DNA from: Bradysia coprophila
Lineage: Eukaryota; Arthropoda; Insecta; Diptera; Sciaridae
DNA: 64,000 bases
Assembly: GCF_014529535.1 (NCBI RefSeq)
Contig: NC_050738.1
Coordinates: 4,658,588-4,722,587, forward strand
Direction of reading: 5' to 3'
Shown: piece by piece, positions 1-15,000 of the stretch
Layout: each line of letters opens with the position of its first letter
How positions within the stretch are numbered: position 1 is the stretch's first letter
Made by a program: the position numbers and the translations under genes
Notes under the pieces: model-generated
Databases searched by the model: none
Told to the model about the DNA's origin: nothing
The model's input: only the letters and a program-made list of their open reading frames with translations

Positions 1-3000
1 GAGTTGGATTCAAATTGCGTTTGTGATCACTTCTCAGCATCTCCAGAGATCGTTTCACCTTATCTCTTGTCTGTTCCAACGTGGCCCGCGGTTGCGTCAA
101 GCGTCCCTCTTTCCAGTACACCTAAATCGATTCAACTGAGTTAATCTTAAGAACCCCAATGCCCTCCGGTTGTATTCACCTTATACAGTGGTTCCACGCG
201 AGACGGAATAACATAGGCCCGTTTCGACTCTTGGAATGGATGTCGACATAACACTTTTTGACCGACTTTCGGTGCATCCTCCGAATCTTTTTGCAGTAAG
301 TCAATGAGTGCATGACCATCGGCACTGTACAATCGATATGCATTCTTATTGCCCGGCATTGTCACCTTTTCCACGTCTTGACTTAGCTTAATTCGTGCCT
401 GGCCGTTAATTTCCACCAATTTATAAACGCAACCGAGTGCAGGTTGTCGCTGACAGGTTACTGTTTGCAATAAATAATTCGAAGCAAAATTAGATCCCGC
501 ATCGCAATCGTAAATGGATTCTGAAACCTCACCCAAATGTGTTCCGATGCCGAAACAGTCGATTTTATGGCCCTGTTCATTTAAGCTTAAAATTGTCTCT
601 TCGTTGATGTCATTCGACGCTACAATTGTCAAAGTATTGAACCAAGGTATTTTGAATTTGACAGCCACCTTTTCGAATGTCTCACGAGCCAAACACGACA
701 GATACGCTAGATCACCCGAATCTATTCGTATACCCAACGCTCGATAACCCTGATCGTTTAATGCTAAAGCTACTGCACAGAAATTCAAAAGGCCGCTCCT
801 GAAATATTGAAAGTTCAGCAATTAGATTTGGTGGTACGGCGATTAAAGTTGAATTGATTTTCTATAGAGAGATGGTAAAAAAATTATTCAAAAAGGAAAA
901 TAAAAAATAAAATAAATCGAGAACAAGTAAAAACTGCAGCTTCTAAAAGTGCTACAGTGCTATCGACAGCCAAATGACACTGAATGTCTAATACAAAAAA
1001 AAACAACACGACAACAAATGACAACGAATAAAATGAACTTGTGAACCTTTCATCAGACGATCGCGATCATAAAAGTCATTCCAATCAAATGGATCGAAGA
1101 ATGGCACAGTTTTCAGCTATTTTCGCCCAGTCACACCGGATTCTGGTCAGCTACAAACCGTTGTACTGAAATAGATTATTTGATGCGGTTGTGGATCGTA
1201 ATACGGATTCTGTATTTGATTCATCGAATTTGTTCATCTCGCACACCATCGTAAGAGAAGCGTTTAGAATGAGGAGCTATTTTACATGCACTAGCTGGAC
1301 AATAAACGAAATATTCCTGACTGTCATCTATTGTCTAATGACTAGCTCTGGTTAATGTGGTTCTTTATATATAGTAAAATACATGTGAAAAATTGAAGTA
1401 CAAGATTTGAAATCAACCGATTAAAAATAATTGATCGATGGACGTAATAGACCCGATAATAATATTGGCGTCAAATGCTTACTGTATGTAACAGGTTAAA
1501 TACTCGGTGAGTGATGCACTTATTGGACTAGATCCTACGGAATTGAATTGACCAAATGAAGAAGTGCGTCACTCCTCGCTATTAAATAGCCTCAATACGA
1601 ACAACACACACTCTACGGATAATAACGGCAGAGTCGATGCTTGATTTTTGCAAGTGGTTCCAGATGGTTCCGGGTGGTACCTGTGGTCCAATCGAAAAGT
1701 GATGTATGGAAGGTGCCCCTTATTTTTAATAATGTACAAGTCGTTCATACATCATTTTGTCTAAAAACTTCAAATTTAGCCGATATAATTTTGGGTCATT
1801 TTGACTCTGCCGCTATTATCCGTAGAGTGTGTGTTGTTCGTATTGAGGCTATTTACTCGCTATTATGTTATGGAAATGAGAGAAGACCATAAGAGGACTA
1901 AACCACTGAGTTCAAAATGGCTTCAGGAATTTGTGCCTGTAATTTTCAGGAAATAATAGATTGTGGTGGTCGTAAAATGTCACATTTACATCAAGTAATG
2001 TTCTTTAGTCCATTAATATTGTGAAAACAAAAAAAAAAGTTTTTGTTTCGAGAGTGTAGTCACCAGAGACAATGCAATTTCCAACTTTTTTCACGAGTTA
2101 AACACAACGTTTTTCACAAAAAAGGCTTCCGATGTTTCAACGGAGGGTAGAAAATGACTACTTTCTCGCTTGCGTTTTGAAAATGTTTTCTACGATTCGA
2201 TTTCCCTCGAACCCATCGTTTCGTAGTAAAAAACTGAAAAATTGCGCAGTCTTCACTGAAGACTCTTCAGCCAATTTCAGTGAATTTATTGGGTAAATTG
2301 CTCTTAAAAGAAGAACTTTAAGTTGACTTAACCACTCCACAGACTTAAATTTAGTAATAATATTAGAAACCCTAGCTCGAACCCTTAACGTTCAATAGGA
2401 TTACTGTGTCTACATCACATTAACAGTCCAAAGATTCTCACAATTTCTCAGTGTATGGTGATTTTTACATTTTTTAGACCAAATGGTGAATGGTGATCGT
2501 TTAAATGAATTACAAAAAAAGGTTTTGAATGATCTCAAAGCGTATAATGTGAGTACTAAATCAATTCTACATAAATCATGCAAAACGAATGCATTTTATT
2601 TACAACAGCCGATTTGTAAACATCAAAATTATGTATTTCTTTCTTTAAATACATCAAGCCATGCACTGCTCTCTCGGAGATTCTATCTAAAGACACATAC
2701 ACACAGACTTAATATTTTTACAGTAAAATTTTGTTTCATTTTTTTTTAAATTCCATTGAAGAAATATCACTGCCAATATTGTTGGTTCCTAAACAAAAAA
2801 ACAAAAATTTCTCCACAATCCACAATTATGGTTGTTAAAAATGATTCAACTTTTTTTGATAGGTAAAACCAATCATTGAGAATTAGCAATTAACAATTGA
2901 TAACCATTACATACCTCTGCCCTGGAATTATGATTGTCGGGAAGTCATTTTGGCAAAATCAAAAAAATTAAAGGAAAAAAGTTTAAAAAATGAAAAAAAT

Positions 3001-6000
3001 GATTGAAACTTTCACAGAAACAGTTTTCACAGCAAAAAAAAAAACATTTGGTTAAGAGTTAGTAGCATGCACAACGAAAACTAGGGCAATTTGTTATTGA
3101 AATGGGAGAAGTAAATATACAGACGAAGTGAGTAATGAAGATCGAATGAGTTATGTTGTTTGAAATGGAAAGGTGCGAAATTTGTTTCAATCTGAATCTT
3201 AATAGAAGACTTGACTTGAATTTGGTTTCAAATGTTTTTCATCAGAGTTATGGCATTCATTCCACAGTCAGTTATTTATAGATGCGTCTATGGACCGTGG
3301 GACGCTATGTCCAATTCAATTCTAAATCAATACTTTTTGGTATAGTTTTACGAAGGAACTTTGAACGTTTTCAAGACATTCTTGCATAAGAATTTTTAAT
3401 TTTTTTTTATTGAAGAGAAGTTTAATAAAAAAAATAATTTTTCGATTTCCCATCAATTTGAAAATTTCTCTACTTCGACCGAATTCAAAGAATGAACAAC
3501 AAAAGCAGTGGCTTTTTCTATAAAACCTGAACTCTTTATTAACAAATCTAATAAATCTCGACCCTCATATTTTCCGACCCGTATATATCCCAACCCGAAC
3601 CCACTCTCCACGAACCTAATACGTTAAAAACTGTACAAAAATTGATATGATGTCTCACAATTTCAAGTGCCAATGGTTCAAATGCATCCATATCGCAGGC
3701 CTAGCTGATTTTTCTTTGCCACAACCAATTCTTCAAGTAAGTTTCAAATTCAGTTGGATTGACTATGTTATGGAAAGGTATTATTAACAATGACAAATGA
3801 TTATGAAGACGAAACGGACGTAAAAAACGTTAAAAAAAATAATTAATAAAAAAACGAACGAAACGTCACTCGTGCTATTTTTACTAAAATAAGAATAGTT
3901 ACCTGAATGACTTCCCGACAGTTTTTAGCAGTTTGGTATGCGTTGAAAGCATTTTATTAGATTGACATTTATGTACAGTACCATCATCCATTTTGTTAAC
4001 ATCATCATTATCACCGTCAACAATATTGTAACTAAATTCCCCATTTACTCTGTCCTCTGTACACGAATTTAACGGATTTTCATTATTCGACGCATGTTCA
4101 CAATTTGAATTTTCATCAACTTTGGCATTTTCTATTGGCACATTCAAACCATTTGTATTTACAATTCCATTCGTGGCATGGGTTGAAGGATCATTTATCG
4201 TTGAATTGGTTGGTTCACTGCTGAAATTAGTTAGTTCAAAGTTTTCAACAAAAAAAAAAGTAATTCTGCTGATTGGAAATCAAGTGATACACGCGTCTAA
4301 ATGAACTGCAAACCCGTAACACTGACCCAGTCGAAAATGGGAAATGTTCCAACAAAATTTGGATATTTCGGAATTTGGTACAGTCACCAATTTTGTTAAT
4401 ATTAAGAACCGTTTAAGGTGAAGAAACACCGACCAAAAATTGTAATTGCCCATCTCAGTTGGTGTAATTGACAATTGCTGTAGAATCTTCTTCTTCTGAA
4501 AGCTTTATTTTTAATTTAGACTAGACGAAAGTACCAATTCGCGAAAATTCAATTGAGTAGATCACTCATCCATTTTTGTGAAAGTGACCTGTTTTTTTAA
4601 CCTGTCACAGACGGCAAGCATATTAACAGTTTTACTATCTGGTCTATTACTTCATTTGATCGAAGATTTTCAGAGATTGATCTCAGAAATCTTTTACTTC
4701 ATTTGTTTTGAACATGCTTTTCGCTATATAAGATCTCTTTAGTCAGAGCTTATCGTTTATTATTACTGTCGTTGTCGATAACAGATGACAGCCGTCTGTA
4801 ACAGGTTGGGTTGGATGCAAAGTTTTTAAAATTTACAAAAAACAAAGAAATGAGTTAGTGCCACTGAACTTGAGTTCGTTGAAACAGCTGCTAAGTCAGC
4901 TGACCCAGTCATTCATTTTTTCAACATGAAGCAAGTTGCACTTTGGATGTATTTAGATCATCTAGGCAGATCACAATTTCGGAGAAAATAATCAGAAAAC
5001 ATTTTAACGAAATGCATCTGTTATAGACACTCCTGCCATTGTTTCGACTGCTTTTTCATAATTGTTTTCCTTTGAGAACTCAATCATCCCCTGTAATTTC
5101 TGATCTGAGAAATTTTGGCATAGAGAGGGTTTCTGTTGAAAAGGTACCTACCGAAATCGGACACATTTTCATTTCATTATTTTTTGTTAAACTATGTTCG
5201 TTGATATCGAAAACGTAGGTCAGCAGCCTTACATACTCAATAAAAAAATATTCGTGCTCATAGACATTCGAGTAGGAAAGCTTCTTCCAAACTTACACTT
5301 CAAAGGAAAATTAATCGCGGCTCTTCCCATGAATTTTCGGTGTCGTAAATCTAAAGCCAATAGCAATCAGGGAAAACCGTTTTCCTGCATATATCCGAGT
5401 GTAAGTGCATTTTAAACCCAATAAGACAATAACTCCCCGCACGACTACGTTTCAGAAAGCTTTCATGAATCTGCATTTTGATCATCTCCCAATAGCCACA
5501 CAAGCATCTAAATTTTTTTTTTGTGGTAGTTTTGGCTTCTGACCTTTCAGGGTACATATAAAAAAGTCAGCTGGAAAATGCGTACGATTCCGGTAGGTAC
5601 GTTTTCAAAAAAATTCCTCAAACTAATGTCCACCTTGACAAACAAAGAGAATTTTTCCACCATTTCAGGAAAGCGAATGAAATAATTTTCAGTATAATCA
5701 TTCACCTATGATTGTCTTCACAGTCTACAAATTTTGTTTTTGTTGAAAGTGTTAATACCATCGAGAGGCTGTACTTACATCAAATCAAACATTATTGAAA
5801 CAAACATTTAGTCGCTAGTACATTACATACTTTCAGCACAGTTCATAATGATAAATTACGTGGATTATTAAATTTAGTTCAAGCGTTGTTAAGTATACCA
5901 AAAATCATAAATGAAACTAAAAAGGAAATCGTTACTCAACTGATACCAGAAAATGAACTCGTCATTTTCGCTTGTTTTCGATAAATTTAAGTCAAATCAA

Positions 6001-9000
6001 AAGGAAATCCCATCGCTTCAAACAACAAATGTTTTTTCAACCAACGAAATTGTGTATAATAACCGAGAGAGTTACGCCTAAAAAGCAAAATACCTCTTGA
6101 CATCGTACGTATCGACTAAAGCCATGAATCCATCCGGAAATGCGATTGCAAATGAAACCATGGCTGCCAATTCACCTTCGCTCGACTCTTCCGTTGATAT
6201 TTCCATCGTTTGTGACAAAGCGTTTCGATGGCCGATTGCCAGTTCCAATAGGTCGCGCAGCGTTCCGTGTTCTTTGTGTTTGATGTTTCGCGTTTTCAGC
6301 TCGGCGAAACCGGAAAACGATGTAATATATGCGTGGGCGTGGGTGCCTTTGACGGGAATGTTGAACAGTTTTCCCGCCAATACGTTGGATGTTCCGTCGA
6401 ATCCGCCTAAAATTAAATTAAAAATTATTTATTAAGACGAAATGCCAGAGGATTTGAGGGATGTATTCAGGGTTTTTGGGTTTTAAATAAAAGGATTTGG
6501 TTGGTTGATACGAATTTAATTTGGGAGAAGGTGTGACGAACAAAAACCGAATTAAAATTTCCGAGCGCACGAAGCTTGTTTTGGCTAGCTAACCAATTTC
6601 GATTTAATTTTTCGTTTAATCTCTCGAATGTCTTCTAACGGCATCTTTGCTTCTTCCATTTCTGCTAATTTTGCGTTCAGAACACTTTGTATACTTGTCA
6701 ACTGTTCTTTCTGTCGTTCCTGTTCTTTGATATAATCGACTTTGGCTCTTTCTTCTTCCATTTGTTTTTTCCGTTCCTTTTCCTTAATTTGGTTTATAAT
6801 CTCATTTTGTAGTTGTTCTTTCTCCACCCGATTCCGTTCCATTTTCCTTTTTTCCTCCATTTCCTCGGAATCTATTTTTTCCTTCAACTGCTTGAGAGCC
6901 ACTCTCTCTTGCTCCTTTTCCATTTCCTTTTTTCTGCGAATTTCTTGCAACTGAAATGCTCGAACATCTTGCACGTCTTTGTGTAATAGTTTCCGCTTCA
7001 GCGCATCTTCTTTGGCCTTACGACGGAATTCTCGTTCTTTTTCTTCTTCCAGACGTTTTATATTTGATTCACCTTGTTGGTTTCTAGTTTCCAGAAGTTT
7101 TGCTTGTATCATGAGCAATTCTTCGGCTTTCCGTCGCTTTTCTTCTTGTACTAAACGTCTTGCTTCTGCCATTTTTTTCATTTCCTCCTGTTTTTTACGC
7201 ATGTGTTCCTGAGCCTTCAGTTCCATGATGCGTTCTTCTTCTAGAGCCTTATTTTGTAACGTTTCTCTCAGAGCTTTGAAGTTTTCAATGTCTTCGCGTG
7301 TTTTGAACATCTGTTCTGTTCGCTGCTTTTTCTCTTGCTCTTCCAGCATAGCGAGCTCTACTGCATTCGCGTGAACCTCAGCTTTATCCATTTCTAGAGC
7401 CTTTTCTGCAGCCATCTTTTCTGATAATTCCTTTTGATTGACCCGATCCTTCAAGCTCTCAGCGAGTTCGGCTTTTGATTGGCGCCGTTTCAGAGCATTT
7501 TCCGATTCCAATTGAAGTGCCTTCGCACAATCATCTAAAATAGATTTTTCCAAAAACAAGTTGTAATCGCGTACTTCACGTTGAATTTGGTTCTTTTCTG
7601 CAATTTGGGCGGCCCGAGTAAGCTGACACTTTTTCGAAACAATCAATTGGTTCGCTCGCCTAAATTCGGCCGTTCCTTCAATTTGTTCAATACGTGCTCG
7701 ATCTAAAATTTGTTGTTTTTCAGCAGCATCGTCCGCTTCGTCATCCGAATTGTAGTTCGCTTTAATTTTGTCCAATTCCTTTAAATGAGCTTTCCTCTTC
7801 TCACATTCCTCTTCCAAATATTTCATTTCGTCATATTTTCGCTGCAGTTCGGATTTCTTTTCGTCGATTGTAACCAATTGGCTTTTAGCTGTAAGCCGGT
7901 TAATTTCCTTCACAGGCCATATGGCCGGATGTATGTTGACTGTTGTTGGCACTACCAGATCTCTAACACTTTCCTGATATTTGATACGCACCAACTGTAC
8001 TTCACTGTCTTTTTTCAGGTGAATCGGCTGTCCATTCAATGTATGATTACATTTTGATGGATGATGTTGAGTGTATGATCCAGAGGTAAATCCTTTTTGT
8101 GCAGCATATTTACCAAATTTGACTCTGGCGTTTTCTTTGACAAAATTCCTTTTTGTCTTATTTTGTCCATATGAAGATTGGGAACCTCTCGCGACTAACA
8201 TTTTAAATTTATTTTCTGGCTATTGACGAGATCTAACAAAAAGTATAGACAATAGAAAATGGCCTCCTGTAATCTGATTTCAAGTTTGATTTAATCTAAC
8301 TAATAAATGGTCTTTGCAGATCGGATAATGTGGAAGGGAAGTTTTGGAGTATAGTATGGGTTAATAGTTCTAGAAGATAAGAAGATTCAAACTTATTGGT
8401 ACTACCCATTCGAATAAAATCAAAAATTTGATGAATTCACAAGTTATCTACTTATTGCAATCCACTCGCTCCAATAACAGGCACAAGAAAAGATTTTTTT
8501 AATGGACATTTGTCCACTTATTTTCTATGGACCGCAATGATTAGTGGTTATATGTTATCGACAACGATAACCTGAAAAAACGATGAGCTTTTCATGTTGC
8601 TCTGTTATGTAGTATAACAAATGAAGTAAAAGATTTCTTATCAAACACTAGCTTTAAACGAGCGAATTAATAGATAAAAATGACAAAATCATCGTACGTT
8701 TGCTGTAGAAATATAATCTGATGATTGCACACATTTGTATGTAAAGTAAAACTTGATGGCTTTCAGCCTGGTGTTAAACTAATGATCCATAAATAAGGAA
8801 TTTTTTCTTAGCTTAATTCCATCCATTTCAGAAAACTTATTACGCAAAAAATCCAAAGTTTACAATGGAGATAAGAGGTTTTTGCTGATAATTAAATTTT
8901 TATTTAAGCGTATCATCGCCACTTTCCTATGATATCACATTCACCATATTAATATAGTCAAGGCTACCTACATTATACAATCTCTAACAATGCGAGAATT

Positions 9001-12000
9001 TGAAGTGCATTCAACTTCTGCGTAAAATAAAAATGAAAATTTGTCAGTTCAGTTTAATTTAAACGTAGACTCAGTTCACCCAGTTTAATAGAACTATATG
9101 ATGCTTCAAGGTTCAAGGTTAGAGTCGAACGAGTTCGAAGAACCAACGACACCTAAAACATGATGAAAGTGGATCATTCAATGATACTATCATTGACTAT
9201 AGTGAATGTGATCATTCGAAGAATTAGTTTTTATCTTCTATCTCGTTTGCCGGACAATCATCAAAATTGAAATATTTCAATCAGACCAGTGTAGGAAGAA
9301 CTTTGAATGATAAATATAGTTAACAGTAAATTTCGTTTTTAGTGCAATGCGTCCATAACCGTCGTACAAAATAAGGAAAAGGAATGAGTAATGTCTCCCT
9401 GTTATACGCTTTTTACTTCATTCATTAAAAACTACTAAAAACAAAACCAAATCCGGTAATGACAAACTAGAGCCAACTAACAAAATTTCTGCAAAACTAT
9501 GCTTAAAACTTTCGGTAGTTAAAGCCTGGTAACGATTATTCTACCAGCACTGTCCCATTAAATGAATAAAATAAATAAATTAAAGTATTCAAGTCAACTG
9601 AGTAAACTGCAATACCCGAGTTATACTTATGCAGTATTTGCACTACGTGGTATCATCACAACGACATACGACATTATGTATGACAAGGATAACTAACTCA
9701 TTACTTGTTCAACGATAAAAAGAACTTTTTATAGTCTTACATTAACGGTTGCAGTTGCAGTCGCATGTCTCATCATGGTATTTATTTGCGTAAAATAGTT
9801 TTGTCAAACTTTCCTTCGTTAATGGTATGGAAGAAAAATGATTTATTGAAAGATCGAACATTTTATAAGTAGGAGAATTCTTGCATGAAACCGTTGCGTT
9901 TGTAACATTTGACATTCGCCATGTAGATTATAGGGAAGGGTAGGGTTATTCTTGATCTCTCCATGAGTAGCATCATTATAAATGACATAAAATTCTGAAG
10001 AAAGCTTGCCTTCAGCGCCCTAACTAAAACAACACGATGCATGTTTGATTGTAATAAACGAAACAATTCACATTAAAACCGTGAAGTTCACATTTCACAC
10101 AACCTTTTTCATATGAACAGCCAGTATTTGAATAATATTACAATTTCAACAAATTATGGCCGAGATATAGCAAATTTGCGACAATTTGAATACAAACAAA
10201 GTAGCAAATTTTATCACGTTGTTTCCGTTTCCGAGAACATCCTTAACAGAAAGGGAAGGAAGGTGAAAAATGTCATTCCTTGGGCATAGTGCACAGTACC
10301 TGAATGAAATGTTTACGTTCTCTTATGTTGTTGCTGATCCGTTTTATTGACATATTTTATCAGTGGTTTGCGAGCATGATGTATATGGCCTTTAATACAA
10401 TTTTAAGGTCAAAGATTTACGACTTTGAAAACATTTTGTTTTGTTAACTCATGTCGACTTACAGTTCTCACCGATAAGGAATCGTTTCAGATGGTTTTTT
10501 TTTTCTAATAGAGAGATATGATCTGCCTACAGAGAAAATAAACAATTCGAATGTTAAATACGATACTGCAATGAGAAAAATCACTTAATGTTAAGTAAGA
10601 TAAAGGCTAGCCTAGCCTCTGACATTTCTAAATTAATAAACTGGGAAAGTGCAAGTACAAAAAAAAACGAATCATTTTTCCTTGAATCACACTACGGAAA
10701 ATTGTATCTGCGTGGAATGTCGAGCCAGATCCAGTAATTTAAAGTAACATTCAATTTCTAAACCAATTTTCGGGTAAACTTTGTGGGTTTCAGAATGATA
10801 ATGACTACAACAGCAGGTTCAAAAATTTCCGTGTGCTGGAAAGTGTTACCCACTAGCGCTTAATGTGACCTGTTTCTATTATTACAGTGAACGACATCTC
10901 AAATGTCTCACTGTCAAATTTTTCTGAGAATTTTATTGTGTCATTGCAAACTCACAATTACATTCTCTGAAAAAAATGACAGTGAGACATTTGAGATGTC
11001 GTTCACTGTATGTCTAAACGAGAACATAATCTATAATCTACAATCATAAACGTTTTGCTGAAAGAGAATGCTGCTCATTTCCTCTTCATTTTGTGTTATG
11101 TCACATTGTTATCTTACTGATCAATCAATCAATCGTGCATGGCTGATTTAACTAGATAAAGTGGGTAGTCTGGATGGGGCAAGATAACAAAATGAGATAA
11201 GTATGAGCAAACTGTTTTATCTGTTATTTTAATAATTAGAAAAAAAAACTTGAAATTTGATGTACACTTCACTAAGCGGTCTATTGAAACAGTTTATAAA
11301 TTATTTAGCAAAATTTTGATTGATTTTCAACACTTTCCTTTCCCTTTAATCAGTGTTGCCATAGTTCCAATTCTAATCTAACTTTCGTCATTCGTTTATT
11401 TCGAGAACTTTGCCCCTTAAGACGATTTATTTCACGAACGTGCAAATAGCAAAATGGAATTGTCTGAAGTGTTTGAAGTACGAGTCTCGAAGTCCCGTGT
11501 CCCAATTCTAACAAATTCTGTTCCCTTTGTTAAATTTTCCAGTTTTAAATGAGTTCTATAAGAATTAAGTGTATGACGACATTGTCATGGATGATGTATG
11601 TTCATTTTAAGGGATATCACCGTCGATTGGACGGTATTTTACTTGTTGCATCAGTTTTGAATCGTTTTGAAGTGTCCCTATTGTTGAACAAGACCTTTAC
11701 TAAGTATGTTTGGTCTTTCAAATATTCGAATCAGTTTCGTTTACACAGAAATCGTAAGTCTTTGTGTTATGGTTCACAGCTAAAGCTTTTTATTTTCGCA
11801 AGTCAAAAATGCGGCTACTATTTTATACAGCGAACATCTAGTTTCTATATCTCATTCGTCGATTGTAACAGTAATATTTTATTGGCTACATGACACCTCC
11901 TCCTCTCAATGCACAACCGTTAACCTTCATATATGGAAAAGCTAATTCAATTTTATAACATTAGCACCGAAACGAAACTTATTTTTCCATTGAGCTGCTT

Positions 12001-15000
12001 TTCAATCATCAATTCGTATACATCAATTTCGATAAAGCATAAAATTAACGTTCAGTTGCCACGAAAAAGAATACACTTTCACCTCAAAACTGTAATCACA
12101 CAACACGATCCAAAACTAACCCTAAAAGTGGTACGCAAAGGTACCGAATGTGTTGCTGCTGTTGTTGGTGGTTGTTTTTTTTTCTTCCTTCTGTGAATAT
12201 TTATACACATGAATTTGTCCAATTCTCTACTAGGAAAAACACCAATCGTAACCCTGAGACGTCTGTGTGATACAACCAATGAAAAGTTATTATAACATGA
12301 GCCGACACGTTTTTTTTTATTAATATTATCGCTAGTGCTCTATTATGATTGATATAAATTTTGCCGAAAAGAAACAAACATGACGACAGACAATAGAAAC
12401 TTCCACTTTAATCTATTTACAATCCCCATTTCGTTTCGGGAAATTGGAATTTTTGGTAAAATATTCATTTTGCTGTAGAATCGAATTTCTCTTGATTATA
12501 GCAGAGTAGAGCTTTCGAAACACGTGGAGACTTTTTTTTTGTTTTTTTTTTTGTTTTTACCATTTTACGAAAGTGAAAACTTAGCCAAATTTGTATCAGC
12601 TGTTTTTAGCGCTCACTCTTTGTAATTCAAATTTAGAAGGTCTTAGGTCATGCTAGAAAAAAGAAGATGAGAGGTGAATGGTCTACAGACCCAATGAAAT
12701 TATGATAACATTTGCACAAAATCTGGATCAAGTCCCTTGGCTGTCTTGACGAAAATGAAAATTTTCAGAGAATGACACCCTTGGGGCCACTTGGACTAAA
12801 AATATATATAAATAGCGTGAATAGTGTAACACGCTTAGAGAAGGCATTCTTATAAGCATCTATCGAGGCATCTATACTATATCATCTGTTGCCAGCAGCA
12901 ACGGAAAAAATAAACGACGACCTATGCCTAATACGATTTTATATTGCAAAATGGGTGTGCCAAAACTAATGAAGTAAAAGATTTTGTATCAAACGAATAC
13001 AATACCATTTAATACATTTAATACATTTAATACATTAAACAAGAGAAGTAACAGATTGGATTAAATTATTACATCGTGATAAAGTCTGTCAAATTGTCAA
13101 AATAATTTAAGAAATCACATGGGCACGGGGTCTCTGGAGACTTTACTTCACGATTAACAAGACTAGGGGTGGGGGAGTACCAGATTTTTCCAATTTTAAT
13201 TAGTGATAATTACCGGTCGAATTGTACCAATACTAGGCCATAGGTCCACTTCCGCATCCGTTTGTACTACAGGTCTGTTTCCGAGACCCATTTTGTTTCA
13301 CGAAACCTAATAATTTTGCTAACATTGGGGCAGTAACTCTTGAGCCCTTTAGATGAGTGAATTAGTTTGCAGATGAGTATAAACGTATCCTGGCGGTTCA
13401 GATACTCAGTAGGTCAAAATTCTATGGTTAATAGACCGAGTCTATTCACTCCTCATTAAAAATTGGATGTCGGTCTTCACTTGGTCCTCATGATTCTGAG
13501 CGAAAAAATTATTGGAAAGTAAGTCGAACAGTTTCCCTTCAAATATATGGGAATCTCTGCACAAAATGAAAGTAGTAGCCCAGGAATAATCACTCACATT
13601 TTCTACCTTACGAATGTGACTACCAACATTACTGATAGAGATACCGATCCATGATAACCTACATACACATTCAGACAGTAAATTATTTATTTGCAGAAAA
13701 TAAAAGTATAATCCCCGTACCTCCTTGTAGAGTAGTCTGTACATTTATGCATGCGATGTTTGAAAAATAGTCCCAACGCCTTTCGAGTCTATAGTTTTTG
13801 CGTTTTGTTGTTGATATGTTTTCTATCGAATTATTCGATTCGAATGATATATATCCAGATGTGCGTATAAGCTTATCAACGGATAAATTGATTATCATAT
13901 CAAAACTGGCAGCAGCGTGTCTCCCATATTTTATGTATTGTGTACAGAGAGACGCTGATTTATTGTTATTGATCATATTTAATTGAAAATGTATAAAGTT
14001 ACCGTCGTCGTCATTATGCATACACATCGATTAAACAATTAAAGTCGCTGAGAATTTACATTACGTATAAAATGGAAGAGCGCGCACCGTATATTTATGA
14101 AAGCGAACCGTTTCAACTATAGAGGATTTACAATTCAATGTCTAATATGAAGGTGAACGATTATAAATTATGATTATACGGACAAGACATCATCATCCGA
14201 TGCTAGCAATCAGACCGATGTCAACTGGTAATTAACATAAAAAATTCAAACTCACCAATGTACGAGTACTTCGACGCCGATAGGCCACCATCGGGACCTT
14301 GTGCTCGCCTTAAACCGAATTCTAGTAATTTTATGTGTTTGCCAGCAACCATACGATATCGTGCTGCGTTTGTAGCCATTAGACTGTTGGAAACAAATGA
14401 AACAAATTGTTCGTTAGAGTTGTGCCAAAATTTGGATATTTTCTTGTCATCAATACCTTGCGTAATTGACCAGAGTCAGTAGCGTTGTTTCTAGCAGCTG
14501 CACGATAATGAGTGGACCCTCAACTCTGATTATAGGCACTCGAGGAAAGACCACCGATCCTTCTTCAATAGCATGAACGGTGACTTGTTTTGCCGTTAGT
14601 TCGCTCAGATAATCGAAGAAAGCATCTTCAATTCCTTCGGGTAGTGTCTGTCTCAGGTATTCGATATCACCGTCGCTGTAGCGAAAATTGTCGATGAATT
14701 TCAAGCACTCGTCCAAACCAGCAAATATTGTAAATTCGCCCTCGAAGGGATTTTTTCGGAAATATAAATCGAACACACTGGAATCGTCTGTTTTACCCGA
14801 TTTCCAATAGGCATAAGCCATTGTGATTTGATATAAATCTGGAATGGAAGAGAAAAGGTTTATTGCGTTGAACACTTGTTTTTGATTTTACTTCGGGTCA
14901 GTGTGGTTTTACAACAAATAAAATTTGATAGAAACAGCTCGCGAAACACTAAGAAGCTTTATTAGACTCGACCATTACACCCGTTTTTGCATTCACTCGA

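Larger units (their letters stand above)
8202..14255. other. Rest of the long NAPRT intron
   Basis: Apart from a MITE fragment (~8541), the mariner-type MITE (10885-11008) and a small microsatellite (~13011), this stretch is AT-rich with short homopolymers. The small open frames at 9863, 11549, 11933, 13442 and 13683 have no splice context or protein-like composition that I would defend. Confidence 0.5.

Noticed and set aside
6742-8057. Plus-strand Ser/Phe-rich open frames
   Set aside because: These are the antisense shadow of the Glu/Lys-rich CFAP45-like coding region.
13442-14027. Two overlapping minus-strand frames of 100 and 114 residues
   Set aside because: No splice context, atypical composition, and no motif; intronic chance frames.
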